Origin: Nocardioides caldifontis | GTDB taxonomy: Bacteria > Actinomycetota > Actinomycetes > Propionibacteriales > Nocardioidaceae | DNA length: 64,000 nucleotides | Reading direction: 5' to 3' | Assembly: GCF_008087345.1 (NCBI RefSeq) | Contig: NZ_VHIB01000001.1 | Span: 744,001 to 808,000, forward strand | In this document: positions 10,000 to 18,155 of the stretch, in pieces | Layout of the letters: every line of letters begins with the position of its first letter | How positions within the stretch are numbered: the first letter of the stretch is position 1 | Program-made: the position numbers and the translations under genes | Notes under the pieces: model-generated | The model's database searches: none | What the model was told of the DNA's origin: nothing | What the model saw: the letters and a program-made list of their open reading frames with translations, nothing else

Positions 10000-10045
10000 T
10001 ACCGGCCAGTAACTTCATTATGCGAAGTCCCCGTCGCGCACACAA
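10000..10045 (-). promoter_or_regulatory. fadE5 promoter and operator
   Basis: On the minus strand, -35 TTGTGT (10045-10040), 17-nt spacer and -10 CATAAT (10022-10017). Just downstream, GTTACTGGCCGGTA (10013-10000) is a near-palindrome at the expected transcription start. The same element, AAGTTACCCGTTGGTAG, precedes etfD. A TetR-type fatty-acid repressor is the likely reader (inferred). Confidence 0.6.
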
Positions 10046-10114
10046 GCACCGGGGTCGGGTGAGGACGGCGACAGCCCGAGCGGGTTTGGTGTCCCAGGAC
10101 CCGGGAAACGCGAC

Positions 10115-10145
10115 GAGCCCCCCACGCCGGTGGCGTGGGGGGCTC
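10115..10145 (-). terminator. Rho-independent-type terminator of the CsbD gene
   Basis: GAGCCCCCCACGCC and GGCGTGGGGGGCTC make a perfect 14-bp stem with a 3-nt loop, 18 bp past the CsbD stop codon and before fadE5. No long U run follows, as is usual in actinobacteria. Confidence 0.85.
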
Positions 10146-10163
10146 TCGAACGCGGGGTGGGTG

Positions 10164-10337
10164 CTAGTTCTTGAAGGCGTCCTTGAGCTTCTCGCCGGCC
10201 TGCTTGAGGTCGCTCTTGCTCTGGTCCTTCTTGCCCTCGGCCTCGAGCGACTCGTTGCCGACCGCGCCGCCGACCTTCTCCTTCGCCTGCCCGACGACGT
10301 TGTCGATCTTGTTGTTGGTCTTCTCGGTGTCGCCCAT
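10164..10337 (-). CDS. CsbD family stress protein
   Basis: 57 residues, charged and hydrophilic: [20 protein letters not shown] (about 9-28) is the CsbD signature, followed by [25 protein letters not shown]. Known: CsbD-like proteins are small, abundant and induced by general stress (sigma-B in Bacillus); their molecular role is not established. The ATG follows GGAGGAGAAGCC, an ideal ribosome site. A strong terminator follows the gene, so it is probably monocistronic. Confidence 0.9.
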   Translation of the reverse strand: MGDTEKTNNKIDNVVGQAKEKVGGAVGNESLEAEGKKDQSKSDLKQAGEKLKDAFKN

Positions 10338-10430
10338 GGCTTCTCCTCCGCTCCTCGGGTGCTGACGAGGGAGGAGTACCCGGACCTGCGGCCCGTGAAC
10401 ACATGACGTACGACGCGGCCGAACAGGACT

Positions 10431-10470
10431 ATGCGTATTACCTCGGTTATGCCTATCATCTAGGTAGACA
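10431..10470 (+). promoter_or_regulatory. AT-rich promoter/operator region of the TauE exporter gene
   Basis: This stretch is far more AT-rich than its surroundings. It contains TACCT (10439-10443) and AGGTA (10462-10466) as inverted half-sites, and an inner CCTA/TAGG pair around TATCAT. Rrf2-family regulators bind such AT-rich dyads, and an Rrf2 gene is the second gene downstream. The -10 could be TATCAT; boundaries are uncertain. Confidence 0.45.
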
Positions 10471-10507
10471 AACTTGATCACCCGTCCTGCACCCCTGGGG
10501 GGAACCC

Positions 10508-11407
10508 GTGCGCAACCTCATCGTCCTGGGCTTCGTCGGCCTCGTCGCCCAGCTCATCGACGGCTCGCTCGGCATGGCCTACGGGGTCACGTCCTCGACG
10601 CTGCTCATCGCCACGGGGATCGCCCCGGCCGCCGCGAGCGCCGCGGTCCACTTCTCCGAGATCGGGACGACCCTGGTGTCGGGCATCGCCCACCACCGCC
10701 TCGGCAACGTCGACTGGCGGACGGTCAGCATCATCGCGGTGCCCGGCGGCATCGGCGCCTTCTTCGGCGCCACCTTCCTCTCCGGCCTCGACGGCGACAC
10801 CGCCAAACCGTGGGTCGCCGGGATCCTGCTCGCGCTCGGTGTGTACGTGATCTGGCGGTTCCTCGTGCTGGGCGGCCGCCGCCCGCAGTTCAAGGGGCAG
10901 CTCACGAAGCGGTTCCTGGCGCCGCTCGGCCTGTTCGCCGGCGCGATGGACGCCATCGGTGGCGGTGGCTGGGGCCCGGTGGGCACCACCTCGCTGCTCT
11001 CCTCGGGCCGGCTCGAGCCGCGCAAGGTCGTCGGCTCGATCGACACCTCCGAGTTCCTCGTCGCCATCGGCGGCTCGCTCGGCTTCATCGTCGGGCTGGG
11101 CCACGCGGGCATCAACTTCGGGTACGCCGCCGCGCTGCTGGTCGGCGGTGTCATCGCCGCCCCGATCGCTGCCTGGCTGGTCAAGGTCCTCCCCGGCCGC
11201 GTGCTCGGCGTGGCCGCCGGCGGGCTGATCGTGCTCACCAACACCAAGACGATCGTCGAGTCCCTCGGCGGCAGCGGACGCACCGTCGGCGCCGTCGCGG
11301 CCCTGCTGTTCGTCGTCTGGGTCTCGCTCGTCGCGACCGCCGTCAAGCACGAGCGGATCGCGCGTGCCCGCGCCGCGGAGGAGGACGCGGAGCTGGTCGC
11401 CGCCTGA
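10508..11407 (+). CDS. TauE/SafE family sulfite or sulfonate exporter
   Basis: A 299-residue membrane permease with about 8 hydrophobic segments in two repeats. The first repeat begins LGFVGLVAQLIDGSLGMAYGV and the second LAPLGLFAGAMDAIGGGGWGPVGTTSL; these GxxxG helices are typical of TauE/SafE anion exporters. Inferred role: export of sulfite, sulfoacetate or a related sulfur anion across the cytoplasmic membrane. The next gene, 30 bp on, encodes an Rrf2 regulator, a family that includes the sulfur regulator CymR; with the AT-rich dyad upstream this supports a sulfur-linked function. The GTG at 10508 follows GGGGGGAACCC. Confidence 0.88.
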   Translation: MRNLIVLGFVGLVAQLIDGSLGMAYGVTSSTLLIATGIAPAAASAAVHFSEIGTTLVSGIAHHRLGNVDWRTVSIIAVPGGIGAFFGATFLSGLDGDTAKPWVAGILLALGVYVIWRFLVLGGRRPQFKGQLTKRFLAPLGLFAGAMDAIGGGGWGPVGTTSLLSSGRLEPRKVVGSIDTSEFLVAIGGSLGFIVGLGHAGINFGYAAALLVGGVIAAPIAAWLVKVLPGRVLGVAAGGLIVLTNTKTIVESLGGSGRTVGAVAALLFVVWVSLVATAVKHERIARARAAEEDAELVAA

Positions 11408-11437
11408 TCGGGCCGCCGCTCTGAGACACTGGGCGGC

Positions 11438-11896
11438 GTGCGCGTCTCAGCCAAGTCCGACTACGCCCTCCGTGCCCTGATCGAGCTCTCCGCCCGGTCG
11501 GACGGATCACCGGTGAGCGCCGAGGAGCTGGGGCGCCTCCAGGAGATCCCCCACGGGTTCCTCCAGGCGATCCTCGCCGACCTCCGTCGAGCCGGGATCG
11601 TGCTCAGCCAGCGAGGGCAGGCAGGCGGCTGGAAGATGGCCCGGGACCCGCGCGACGTGACCGTCGCCGACGTCATCCGGGCGGTGGACGGCCCGCTCGT
11701 GAGCGTCCACGGGGTCCGGCCCGAGGCGGCGTCGTACAACGAGGCGGCGCAGGCGCTGCAGCTCGTCTGGATCGCGGCGCGCAGCAGCCTGCGCGAGGTC
11801 TGTGAGCAGGTCTCACTGCAGTCGCTCGCCGACGGCCGGCTGCCGCGGCCGGTCGCCGCCCGCACCAAGGACGAGGACGCCTGGCAGCCGCACTGA
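11438..11896 (+). CDS. Rrf2 family transcriptional regulator
   Basis: A 152-residue winged-helix repressor. The N-terminal MRVSAKSDYALRALIELS, the recognition region RLQEIPHGFLQAILADLRRAGIV and the wing SQRGQAGGWKMARDP are characteristic of Rrf2. Only one Cys is present (near residue 121), so the three-Cys iron-sulfur site of IscR/NsrR is missing; this favours a CymR-like, metabolite- or protein-sensing member. It probably controls the upstream TauE exporter, whose promoter carries a dyad. GACACT lies 7 nt before the GTG, so it may also have its own leaderless promoter. Confidence 0.88.
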   Translation: MRVSAKSDYALRALIELSARSDGSPVSAEELGRLQEIPHGFLQAILADLRRAGIVLSQRGQAGGWKMARDPRDVTVADVIRAVDGPLVSVHGVRPEAASYNEAAQALQLVWIAARSSLREVCEQVSLQSLADGRLPRPVAARTKDEDAWQPH

Positions 11897-11915
11897 CGGC
11901 GGGTCGGCGGGTCTC

Positions 11916-12779
11916 GTGCAGCTCGGCGTCCACCTGAGCCGTTACCTCGTCGAGGGCGGCCCCGCCGGCGTCCCGACCGCCCTCGCGGCGCTCGCCCGGG
12001 CCGCCGACGAGGCCGGCGTCGCCGTGCTGTCGGTGCCCGACCACGTCCTGCAGGTGCCGTACGTCGCGCCGGTCGGCGAGCCGGTCCTGGAGGGGTACTC
12101 CACCCTCGCCTTCCTCGCCGCGCACAGCGAGCGCGTCGAGCTCCAGCTCCTCGACGGCAGCATCGGCTACCGCCACCCGGCGCTGCTCGCACGCACGGTC
12201 GCCACCCTCGACGTGCTCTCCGGGGGGCGTGCGCGGCTCGGGACGGGAGCAGGCTGGTACGAGCGCGAGCACCGGGCCCTCGGCGCGCCGTTCCCGCCGC
12301 TGCGTGACCGGCTCGAGCTGCTCGACGAGGCGCTGCTGCTGATCCGCCGGATCTGGTCCGACGACGACGGCCCCTGGGAGGGCACCCACTACCCTCTCCC
12401 GGAGACGGTGTGCACGCCGCGGCCGTTGCGGCGGGTACCGGTCATGGTGTCCGGCGTCGACGAGCGGAAGGCGCTGCGACTCGTCGCCCGCCACGCCGAC
12501 GCCTGCAGCATCTTCGCCGGGGGCGGCTCCGGCGCGGAGTTCGTCGCCGGGAAGCTCGCGGCGCTGCGGGCGCACTGCGAGCGCGAGGGCACGTCGTACG
12601 ACGCGATCAGCCGTACCGTCCTGTGGACCGATCCCGTCGACGACCTGGCCGGGTTCACGACCTCGATGGCGGAGCTGGCCGACGTCGGTGTCCAGGAGGT
12701 GCACGTCGTGGCGGCCGAGCGCCCCTTGCAGCTGGTCCGCCGGCTGGGCGAGGTCGTCCCGGTCCTCGAGGCGCTCTGA
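11916..12779 (+). CDS. LLM-class (F420-type) flavin-dependent oxidoreductase
   Basis: 287 residues of the bacterial luciferase-like monooxygenase superfamily, which in actinomycetes usually use coenzyme F420. Seen: SVPDHVLQVPYV near the N-terminus, RVELQLLDGSIGYRHPALLARTVATLDVLSGGRARLGTGAGWYEREH (the typical barrel segment, split over residues 70-115), and PVMVSGVDERKALRLVARHADACS. The substrate is unknown. The GTG at 11916 lies 19 bp after the Rrf2 stop, so the gene is probably co-transcribed with it; longer in-frame starts would overlap the Rrf2 gene. Confidence 0.85.
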   Translation: MQLGVHLSRYLVEGGPAGVPTALAALARAADEAGVAVLSVPDHVLQVPYVAPVGEPVLEGYSTLAFLAAHSERVELQLLDGSIGYRHPALLARTVATLDVLSGGRARLGTGAGWYEREHRALGAPFPPLRDRLELLDEALLLIRRIWSDDDGPWEGTHYPLPETVCTPRPLRRVPVMVSGVDERKALRLVARHADACSIFAGGGSGAEFVAGKLAALRAHCEREGTSYDAISRTVLWTDPVDDLAGFTTSMAELADVGVQEVHVVAAERPLQLVRRLGEVVPVLEAL

Positions 12780-12798
12780 CGGCGCAGATGAGGAACCC

Positions 12799-12831
12799 CT
12801 CATCCGGCTCTCACGGACGACTCATGGCGGG
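12799..12831 (+). promoter_or_regulatory. Three 11-bp-phased CTCAY direct repeats upstream of a secreted-protein gene
   Basis: CTCAT (12799), CTCAC (12810) and CTCAT (12821) recur at exactly 11-bp spacing, 55-87 bp before the ATG at 12886. Helically phased direct repeats are the usual binding pattern of OmpR/PhoP-family response regulators. An overlapping hairpin GATGAGG/CCTCATC (12787-12804) may terminate the preceding operon. CAGAGT near 12836 could be a -10. Confidence 0.45.
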
Positions 12832-12885
12832 GACCCAGAGTGGGGACAGTCAAGGAGGTCCGATCCCCACCGAACGGAGCGCACC

Positions 12886-13272
12886 ATGTCGAAGACCCGC
12901 ACCACCACCGCCGCCCTCGGCGCCGCCGCCCTCGTCGCCACGACGCTGGGCATGACCGCCGGCCCCGCTGCGGCGGACGGCAAGGACCGCGAGTTCCGCA
13001 TCGGAGGCGCCCAGGTCGACTTCTCCGTCGAGAAGGACGATGGCCGCTTCGAGGTCGACGTGGACATCGATGACGCGCGGCCGGGCAGCAAGTGGCGGGT
13101 CGTTCTGTGGCACGACGGCAAGCGTTTCCACAAGAAGGTCCACCGGGCCGACCGCGAGGGTGACGTCGACATCGACAAGCGCCGCTCGAACACCAAGGGC
13201 AAGGACACATTCAAGGTCAAGGTCGAGAAGATCGGCGGCGGCGCGAAGTCGCGCACGATCGTGGTGCGCTGA
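12886..13272 (+). CDS. Secreted protein of unknown function
   Basis: 128 residues. The first ~31 form a Sec signal peptide (MSKTRTTTAALGAAALVATT, then GMTAGPAAADG with an AxA-type cleavage site after residue 31). The mature ~97-residue domain is rich in alternating charged and hydrophobic residues (DFSVEKDDGRFEVDVDIDDA, WRVVLWHDGKRFHKKVH, TFKVKVEKIG), consistent with an all-beta immunoglobulin-like fold. No family is recognised. The ATG is 24 nt past AAGGAGG. The upstream phased CTCAY repeats suggest control by a two-component system. Confidence 0.75.
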   Translation: MSKTRTTTAALGAAALVATTLGMTAGPAAADGKDREFRIGGAQVDFSVEKDDGRFEVDVDIDDARPGSKWRVVLWHDGKRFHKKVHRADREGDVDIDKRRSNTKGKDTFKVKVEKIGGGAKSRTIVVR

Positions 13273-13292
13273 GCCACCTGACCAGCCGTCAT

Positions 13293-13342
13293 CCGGTGCA
13301 GCCGGTTCCTCGCCGAGCGCGGTCAGCACCCGACTGCACCGG
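13293..13342. terminator. Possible bidirectional terminator between convergent secreted-protein genes
   Basis: CCGGTGCAG (13293-13301) and CTGCACCGG (13334-13342) are perfectly complementary across a 32-nt loop, in the 84-bp gap between two convergent genes. The loop is long, so the termination role is uncertain. Confidence 0.4.
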
Positions 13343-13356
13343 AAGAGAGGGGCCGC

Positions 13357-13845
13357 TCAGCGGCGGAAGCTCCCGAAGAACGAGGCCTGGCCGCCGAGCA
13401 TCGACTGCCCCACGGAGATGAACCCCTCGCCCTGGAGCCTGGGCTTGCACCGCCCGTACCCCTGGTAGCGGACGTCCTTCTGCTTGAACCCGGCGAACAT
13501 CGACAGGCTCCCGTCGACGACGTGCGCACAGACCTCGCCGCGCGCCTTCGCGGTGATGACCTTGCCCGGCTGCACGGTGACGACGGCCTCGACCCGGGCC
13601 GGCTCGCAGGCCCCGAAGGTGGTCGGCAGCGTGCCGTCGGCCGCGCGCAGCGTGACGTCCATCGCGCCGCCGAGCGGGCCGGAGGTCGGGCCGTCGACGC
13701 GGAGGCTCGAGGTCGTGAGCTCCGGCGTGGCGTCGAACAGGCTGCGGTCGACGACCTCGGTGCGGGGCGCGGCGCCGGCGGCGGCCGGGAAGGCGGCGAT
13801 GACGGCGGCGGCGGACGCGGTGGTCAGGGCGATACGGGCGAACAT
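13357..13845 (-). CDS. Secreted hypothetical protein
   Basis: 162 residues with a signal peptide: MFARIALTTASAAAVIAAFP followed by AAAGAAPRT, cleavage expected near residue 26. The mature part has three Cys (in FGACEP, GEVCAHV and GRCKPRL), so one disulfide is possible. No known family is recognised. It is convergent with the secreted protein at 12886 and is followed upstream by the MOSC gene on the same strand after 103 bp. That gap carries GTTCAAG twice as a direct repeat 22 bp apart, a possible activator site. Confidence 0.7.
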   Translation of the reverse strand: MFARIALTTASAAAVIAAFPAAAGAAPRTEVVDRSLFDATPELTTSSLRVDGPTSGPLGGAMDVTLRAADGTLPTTFGACEPARVEAVVTVQPGKVITAKARGEVCAHVVDGSLSMFAGFKQKDVRYQGYGRCKPRLQGEGFISVGQSMLGGQASFFGSFRR

Positions 13846-13948
13846 GGCTGCTCCTCGGTTCGTGCCGGGCCGCGCCCGGCTGTCTGGTGAGGCAGCCAGC
13901 GTCGGCGGGACCCCTTGAACCGGGGTTGCGCGCCTCTTGAACGACGGC

Positions 13949-14857
13949 TCAAGGTGCCGTCGGCCGCGCCCCCTCGTCGTCGACGGTCTCGACCACCGAG
14001 CCCACCTCGACCCGCCCGTCGGTGAGGACGTCGGCGCGGAGCCCGCCGCGGTGGATCAGGGCGCGCAGCGTGCCGGGGGCGGTGAGCCGCTCGAGGTGGG
14101 TGCAGGGCTCGCAGAGCCGCTGGCCGACGCACTCGACGTCGCCGATCCGGAACCGCCTGCCGACCAAGGCGTTGAGGTCGATGCCGCGGGTGACGACGTT
14201 GCGCCGCGCCTCGGCGTACCCGAGGGTGCCGCCGCCGGGGAGCCCCAGGTCGTCGAGGACCTCGGCCTCGACGAGGGTCAGGTCGTAGCCACGGACGGTC
14301 GGGTCGGCCGGGGTGAAGGTGCCGGCGCGGGCGGCGTACCGGTCGCCCTCCAGCCCGCGTCCGGCCAGCGCCGTCGCGGCCTCGACCACGCGCATCGGTG
14401 CGGTGGCCTCCCCTGCGAGGGCGAGCAGCTCGACGGTGCCGCGCAGGTGGGGGAGCGGCGAGGAGGTCGACGGGAGGAGGGCCGGGTCGAGGCCGGCGAC
14501 GACGTACCCCTGGCGGACGGGCAGCGCGGCGGACGCCGCACCGAGCAGCCCGGGGTCCTGAGGGCTCAGCACGACGCCGGAGGGCGTGCCGAACATCAGC
14601 ACGACCGTCGGGTCGGCCTCGCCGTCGAGGACCGCCACCCAGTAGCCGGGCCAGTTGAACGTCGCGGGCGCGGCGATCGGCACCAGCCCGGTGCCGCGGC
14701 CGGCGAGCCAGCTGCGCCAGTGCGCCACCGCCCCGCGCAGGTCCGCGTCGGGGAGCGGCACCTGGTCGACCGGGGTCTCGAGGGCCGACGCCAGGCACGC
14801 GGTGAAGGAGCGTACGGCGGCCGGCGCGGCGGAGTCGGGGAGCTCGACGTCGATCAC
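13949..14857 (-). CDS. MOSC-domain protein with an extra N-terminal domain
   Basis: 302 residues. The C-terminal ~150 residues form a MOSC (molybdenum cofactor sulfurase C-terminal) domain: GRGLEGDRYAARAGTF, TLGYAEARRNVVTRGIDLNAL, and the conserved Cys region VGQRLCEPCTHLERLT. Known: MOSC proteins bind Moco or carry sulfur to metal cofactors. Residues 1-135 (from FTACLASALETP to VVLSPQDPGLLG) are a separate domain that I do not recognise. The GTG start follows TGAGGAGGCCTCC, and the stop of the upstream DUF2461 gene is only 10 bp away, so the two form an operon. Confidence 0.82.
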   Translation of the reverse strand: MIDVELPDSAAPAAVRSFTACLASALETPVDQVPLPDADLRGAVAHWRSWLAGRGTGLVPIAAPATFNWPGYWVAVLDGEADPTVVLMFGTPSGVVLSPQDPGLLGAASAALPVRQGYVVAGLDPALLPSTSSPLPHLRGTVELLALAGEATAPMRVVEAATALAGRGLEGDRYAARAGTFTPADPTVRGYDLTLVEAEVLDDLGLPGGGTLGYAEARRNVVTRGIDLNALVGRRFRIGDVECVGQRLCEPCTHLERLTAPGTLRALIHRGGLRADVLTDGRVEVGSVVETVDDEGARPTAP

Positions 14858-14867
14858 GGAGGCCTCC

Positions 14868-15497
14868 TCAGCCCGTCACCCGGACGACCCACTCGACCAG
14901 CGGCCGGGCGGCCCGCCAGTCGCGGCGCACCTCGTCGAGGAGCTCGGGCTTGTGGACGATCTCGTCGAAGCCGTACGAGCGGCTCATCGCGAGCGACTTG
15001 TGGCGCAGCAGCTCGATGCGGGGGTGGTCGGCGGGCCAGCCGCGGGGCGAGGTCTTCAGCTGCTCGCCGCCACGGGTCCAGCCCCGCCGTTCGAGGCCGC
15101 GGAGGATCCGCTCGAGCTCCGGCCCGGTGAGGTCGTGGGCGACGGCCGCCCGGAACGCCGCCAGCCGGTCCGCCTCGGCGTGGTAGAACCCCGCGCCGAC
15201 CCGGACGCCCGGTGCCCCCACCTCGACGTACCACCCCGTCGCCGGCCCGGCGGCGACGAAGGCGCCCTGGTGGTCCTTGTACGGCGTCTTGTCCTTGGAG
15301 AACCGCACGTCCCGGTAGGGGCGGAACACCTTCGCCGGGCCGAACTCGTCGGCCAGCGCGTCGGTCAATGCGACCATCGGGCCGCGCACCGCCTCGTCGT
15401 ACACGTGCTTGTGCGCGCTCCAGAACGAGCGGGTGTTGTCGAGCTCGAGGTCGTCGTAGAAGTCGAGTGCAGCAACGGGAAAGCCGGCGAACGCCAT
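14868..15497 (-). CDS. DUF2461 family protein
   Basis: 209 residues matching the DUF2461 (TIGR02453) family: FPVAALDFYDDLELDNTR at the start, then AKVFRPYRDVRFSKDKTPYK and a C-terminal helical part with RHKSLAMSRSYGFDEI. The function of the family is unknown. The ATG at 15497 is chosen because TAGGGT lies 7 nt upstream (leaderless) and because the longer in-frame start has no family similarity. It is the first gene of an operon with the MOSC protein and is divergent from the universal stress protein gene. Confidence 0.85.
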   Translation of the reverse strand: MAFAGFPVAALDFYDDLELDNTRSFWSAHKHVYDEAVRGPMVALTDALADEFGPAKVFRPYRDVRFSKDKTPYKDHQGAFVAAGPATGWYVEVGAPGVRVGAGFYHAEADRLAAFRAAVAHDLTGPELERILRGLERRGWTRGGEQLKTSPRGWPADHPRIELLRHKSLAMSRSYGFDEIVHKPELLDEVRRDWRAARPLVEWVVRVTG

Positions 15498-15597
15498 GGC
15501 GCCGACCCTAGGTGAGCCCCGGTCGTGTCTCGTGTGCCACCTTCGGTTGAGGTCGCGGCACGGGGAGGAGAAGGATCGGAGGTGGAAGGGAGAAGCC

Positions 15598-16446
15598 ATG
15601 ACCAGCACCAGCTCTTCCCGCAAGGTCGTCGTCGCGTACGACGGCTCGCCGGACGCCGACCTCGGTCTGGACTGGGCCGTCGAGCACGCGCGGGCGCGGC
15701 ACCTGTCGCTCGAGGTGCTCGCCGCGTGGGGCGACCTGACCTACCTCCCCGAGAGGGCGTCGAGCGACGCCGAGCCGCTCGTCCGCTCCTGGCTCGACCG
15801 AGCGGCCGCACGGCTGGAGACGGCCGGGGCGACGGACTGGACGACCACCGCGACCGCCGAGAAGGTCGTGCCCGAGCTCCTCGAACGGAGCAGGGACGCG
15901 TCGATGGTCGTCCTCGGCGCCCGCGGCCACAGCCTGATCGGCGGCATGCTCCTGGGGTCGGTGAGCCAGCACGTCACCCGGCACGCCGCGTGCCCGGTCG
16001 TCGTGGTGCGCGGTCACACCCCGCTGCGGCGTCGCGTCGTGGTCGGCGTCGACGGGTCCCAGGGGGCACGGCGGGCCCTGGAGCTCGCGTTCGAGGAGGC
16101 CGACCGCACCGGCTCGACGCTCGTCGCCGTGCACGGCATGGACGTCTCGGCGGTGCACGGTCCGTGGGACGTCACCGTCGCCCCGCACGTCGCCGAGGAG
16201 ATCGACGCGGGCCGCCGGCTCCTCGCCGAGGCCGTCGCCGGCCACCGTGAGCAGCACCCCGACGTCGAGGTCGAGCTGCTCGCCGTTCCGGTGCCCGCGG
16301 TCCGGGCGCTCGCCGACGCCTCGAGCACCGCGTCGCTGGTCGTCGTCGGCACCCGCGGACGCGGCGGCTTCGTCGGGCTCCTGCTCGGCTCGGTCAGCGC
16401 GACCGTGCTCCAGCACGCGACGTGCCCGGTGATGGTGGTGCGGTGA
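15598..16446 (+). CDS. Universal stress protein, tandem UspA domains
   Basis: 282 residues forming two UspA repeats of about 140 each. Both have the ATP-binding-type signature Gx2Gx9G(S/T): VVLGARGHSLIGGMLLGSVS in the first and VVVGTRGRGGFVGLLLGSVS in the second, each ending with the CPVVVVR/CPVMVVR strand. Known: tandem Usps of actinobacteria bind ATP and are often induced by hypoxia or stationary phase. The ATG follows GAAGGGAGAAGCC. The gene is monocistronic and ends 15 bp before the tRNA-Gly, which is on the opposite strand. Confidence 0.9.
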   Translation: MTSTSSSRKVVVAYDGSPDADLGLDWAVEHARARHLSLEVLAAWGDLTYLPERASSDAEPLVRSWLDRAAARLETAGATDWTTTATAEKVVPELLERSRDASMVVLGARGHSLIGGMLLGSVSQHVTRHAACPVVVVRGHTPLRRRVVVGVDGSQGARRALELAFEEADRTGSTLVAVHGMDVSAVHGPWDVTVAPHVAEEIDAGRRLLAEAVAGHREQHPDVEVELLAVPVPAVRALADASSTASLVVVGTRGRGGFVGLLLGSVSATVLQHATCPVMVVR

Positions 16447-16460
16447 GCTCGCCGGATCGG

Positions 16461-16531
16461 AGCGGATGACGGGAATCGAACCCGCATTCTGAGCTTGGGA
16501 AGCTCATGTTCTGCCATTGAACTACATCCGC
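16461..16531 (-). tRNA. tRNA-Gly, anticodon CCC
   Basis: The minus strand folds as a cloverleaf: acceptor GCGGATG/CATCCGC, D arm GTTC..GAAC, anticodon arm TGAGC-TTCCCAA-GCTCA (anticodon CCC, reads GGG), T arm with GGGTTCGATTCCC, discriminator T. The 3' CCA is not encoded. A TACTAT -10 box lies at 16556-16551, about 20 nt upstream. Confidence 0.95.
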
Positions 16532-16577
16532 ATGGCCTGAGGCCGGTCAGATAGTACCTGACCTCCTCGGGCCCGGA

Positions 16578-17375
16578 TCACCGCGGCGTGCCCGTCGCCT
16601 CCGCGGTCGGCAGGGGCGGCCTCTGGAGGGTGGGGTACTTCGCGGCCAGCAGGTCGCCCGACGAACGGCCGGTCAGCCGGCGCTGCACCCACGGGGCCGC
16701 GTGCGCCCGCGCCCAGGCGACGTCGGCCTGCCGCCGCTGCGCCGCGGTGAGCGGCGGCAGCTCGGGCAGCGGGTCGAGCCGCAGGTCGTGGGCGACGCCG
16801 AGCCGGTCGAGGACCGTCGCAGCCATGTGCCGGTGGCCCAGTGTCGACATGTGGATCCGGTCGACGTCCCACATCCGCGGGTCGCGGTACTCCCGCAGCC
16901 GCCAGAAGTCGACGAGCGTCGCGTCGAGCTCCTCGGCGACCTCCCGGACCAGCTCGTTGTAGATCGCGACCCGCCCCCGGAGCCGCCCGAAGACCGGGGC
17001 CCAGCCGAGGTCGAACCCGGTGAAGAGCACCAGGTGGGCCCCGGCGGCCCGGACCTTCGCCAGCCCCTCGGCGTACGCCGTCACGATCGCGTCGACGTCG
17101 ACCGCGGGGCGCAGGATGTCGTTGCCGCCGACGTACGCGCTCACCAGGTCGGGGCCGAGCGCGACCGCCGCGTCGACCTGCTCGTCGAGGAAGCCGCGCA
17201 TCTTGCGGCCGCGGATCGCGAGGTTGGCGTAGCGGAGCTCCGGGTCGGCCTGGCCGAGGACCTCGGCGACGCGGTCGGCCCAGCCGCGGACGCCGTTCGG
17301 GCGGGACGGGTCGGGGTCGCCGACGCCCTCGGTGAAGGAGTCCCCGACGGCGACGTAGGCACGGTAGGTCGGCAC
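16578..17375 (-). CDS. SGNH/GDSL-family hydrolase
   Basis: A 265-residue esterase/lipase-like hydrolase. Block [14 protein letters not shown] carries the nucleophile Ser (about residue 12); block III is GGNDILRP, supplying oxyanion Asn; block V is [14 protein letters not shown] with the catalytic Asp and His. There is no signal peptide, so it is cytosolic. The substrate is unknown. The GTG at 17375 puts the GDS block at the usual place; upstream in-frame sequence lies antisense to dcd. It is divergent from dcd, with 49 bp between starts. Confidence 0.88.
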   Translation of the reverse strand: MPTYRAYVAVGDSFTEGVGDPDPSRPNGVRGWADRVAEVLGQADPELRYANLAIRGRKMRGFLDEQVDAAVALGPDLVSAYVGGNDILRPAVDVDAIVTAYAEGLAKVRAAGAHLVLFTGFDLGWAPVFGRLRGRVAIYNELVREVAEELDATLVDFWRLREYRDPRMWDVDRIHMSTLGHRHMAATVLDRLGVAHDLRLDPLPELPPLTAAQRRQADVAWARAHAAPWVQRRLTGRSSGDLLAAKYPTLQRPPLPTAEATGTPR

Positions 17376-17424
17376 CGACCCATTGTCCTCGGGGGCTGGT
17401 GAGCCCGCCGGTAGGGTGCCCCAC

Positions 17425-18003
17425 GTGCTGCTCTCCGACCGCGACATCACCGCCGAGCTCGACAAGGGCCGGGTTGCCCTGGAGCCGTTCGACCCGGCGA
17501 TGATCCAGCCGTCCAGCATCGACGTGCGGCTCGACCGGTTCTTCCGGGTGTTCGAGAACCACCGGTACCCGCACATCGACCCCGCCGAGGACCAGCCCGA
17601 GCTCACCCGTCAGGTCGAGCCGGAGGGGGAGGAGCCGTTCATCCTGCACCCGGGGGAGTTCGTGCTCGGGTCGACGTACGAGGTGGTCACGCTGCCCGAC
17701 GACGTCGCCGCCCGGCTCGAGGGGAAGTCGTCGCTGGGCCGCCTGGGGCTGCTGACCCACTCGACCGCCGGCTTCATCGACCCCGGGTTCTCCGGCCACG
17801 TCACCCTCGAGCTGGCCAACGTCGCGAACCTGCCGATCAAGCTGTGGCCCGGGATGAAGATCGGCCAGCTGTGCTTCTTCCGGCTGTCGTCGCCGGCGGA
17901 GCACCCGTACGGGTCGGCGAAGTACGGCTCGCGCTACCAGGGCCAGCGGGGCCCGACGCCGTCCCGGTCGTCCCAGTCCTTCCACCGGACCCCCATCACC
18001 TGA
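17425..18003 (+). CDS. dcd: dCTP deaminase
   Basis: 192 residues converting dCTP to dUTP (or, in bifunctional forms of actinobacteria, on to dUMP) for thymidylate synthesis. Conserved blocks: [20 protein letters not shown] at the N-terminus, [36 protein letters not shown] (catalytic Glu and nucleotide-binding loop) and the C-terminal [18 protein letters not shown] that closes over substrate. The GTG start is supported by TAGGGT (17412-17417) 7 nt upstream, a leaderless arrangement. Length is as expected for the family. A family-A repeat array follows the stop codon. Confidence 0.96.
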   Translation: MLLSDRDITAELDKGRVALEPFDPAMIQPSSIDVRLDRFFRVFENHRYPHIDPAEDQPELTRQVEPEGEEPFILHPGEFVLGSTYEVVTLPDDVAARLEGKSSLGRLGLLTHSTAGFIDPGFSGHVTLELANVANLPIKLWPGMKIGQLCFFRLSSPAEHPYGSAKYGSRYQGQRGPTPSRSSQSFHRTPIT

Positions 18004-18022
18004 CCGGTCTTCGTCGCTGGTG

Positions 18023-18144
18023 TGTCGAGCCGCCCTTCGTGGCGCGCGGTCTGGTGTCGAACCGCCCTTCGTGGCGCGCATCCTGGGTGTCGAGCCGCCC
18101 CTCGTGGCGCGCGGTCTGGTGTCGAGCCGCCCTTCGTGGCGCGC
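18023..18144 (+). repeat. Family-A repeat array, four direct copies
   Basis: Four copies of a 25-bp unit (TGTCGARCCGCCC followed by YTCGTGGCGCGC) start at 18023, 18055, 18088 and 18120, so the period is 32-33 bp with 7-8 nt spacers such as GGTCTGG. It fills the gap between the convergent dcd and DUF4097 genes. No spacer diversity, so not CRISPR. Confidence 0.88.
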
Positions 18145-18155
18145 GCCGGAGCCCG

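Noticed and set aside
13846-13948. GTTCAAG direct repeats as an ECF-sigma promoter
   Set aside because: The repeats are real, but no matching -10 element or known consensus could be supported; only mentioned in the gene entry.
18023-18144. Four regularly spaced repeats, possible CRISPR array
   Set aside because: Spacers are only 7-8 nt and nearly identical, the repeat is scattered elsewhere in both orientations, and no cas genes are present.
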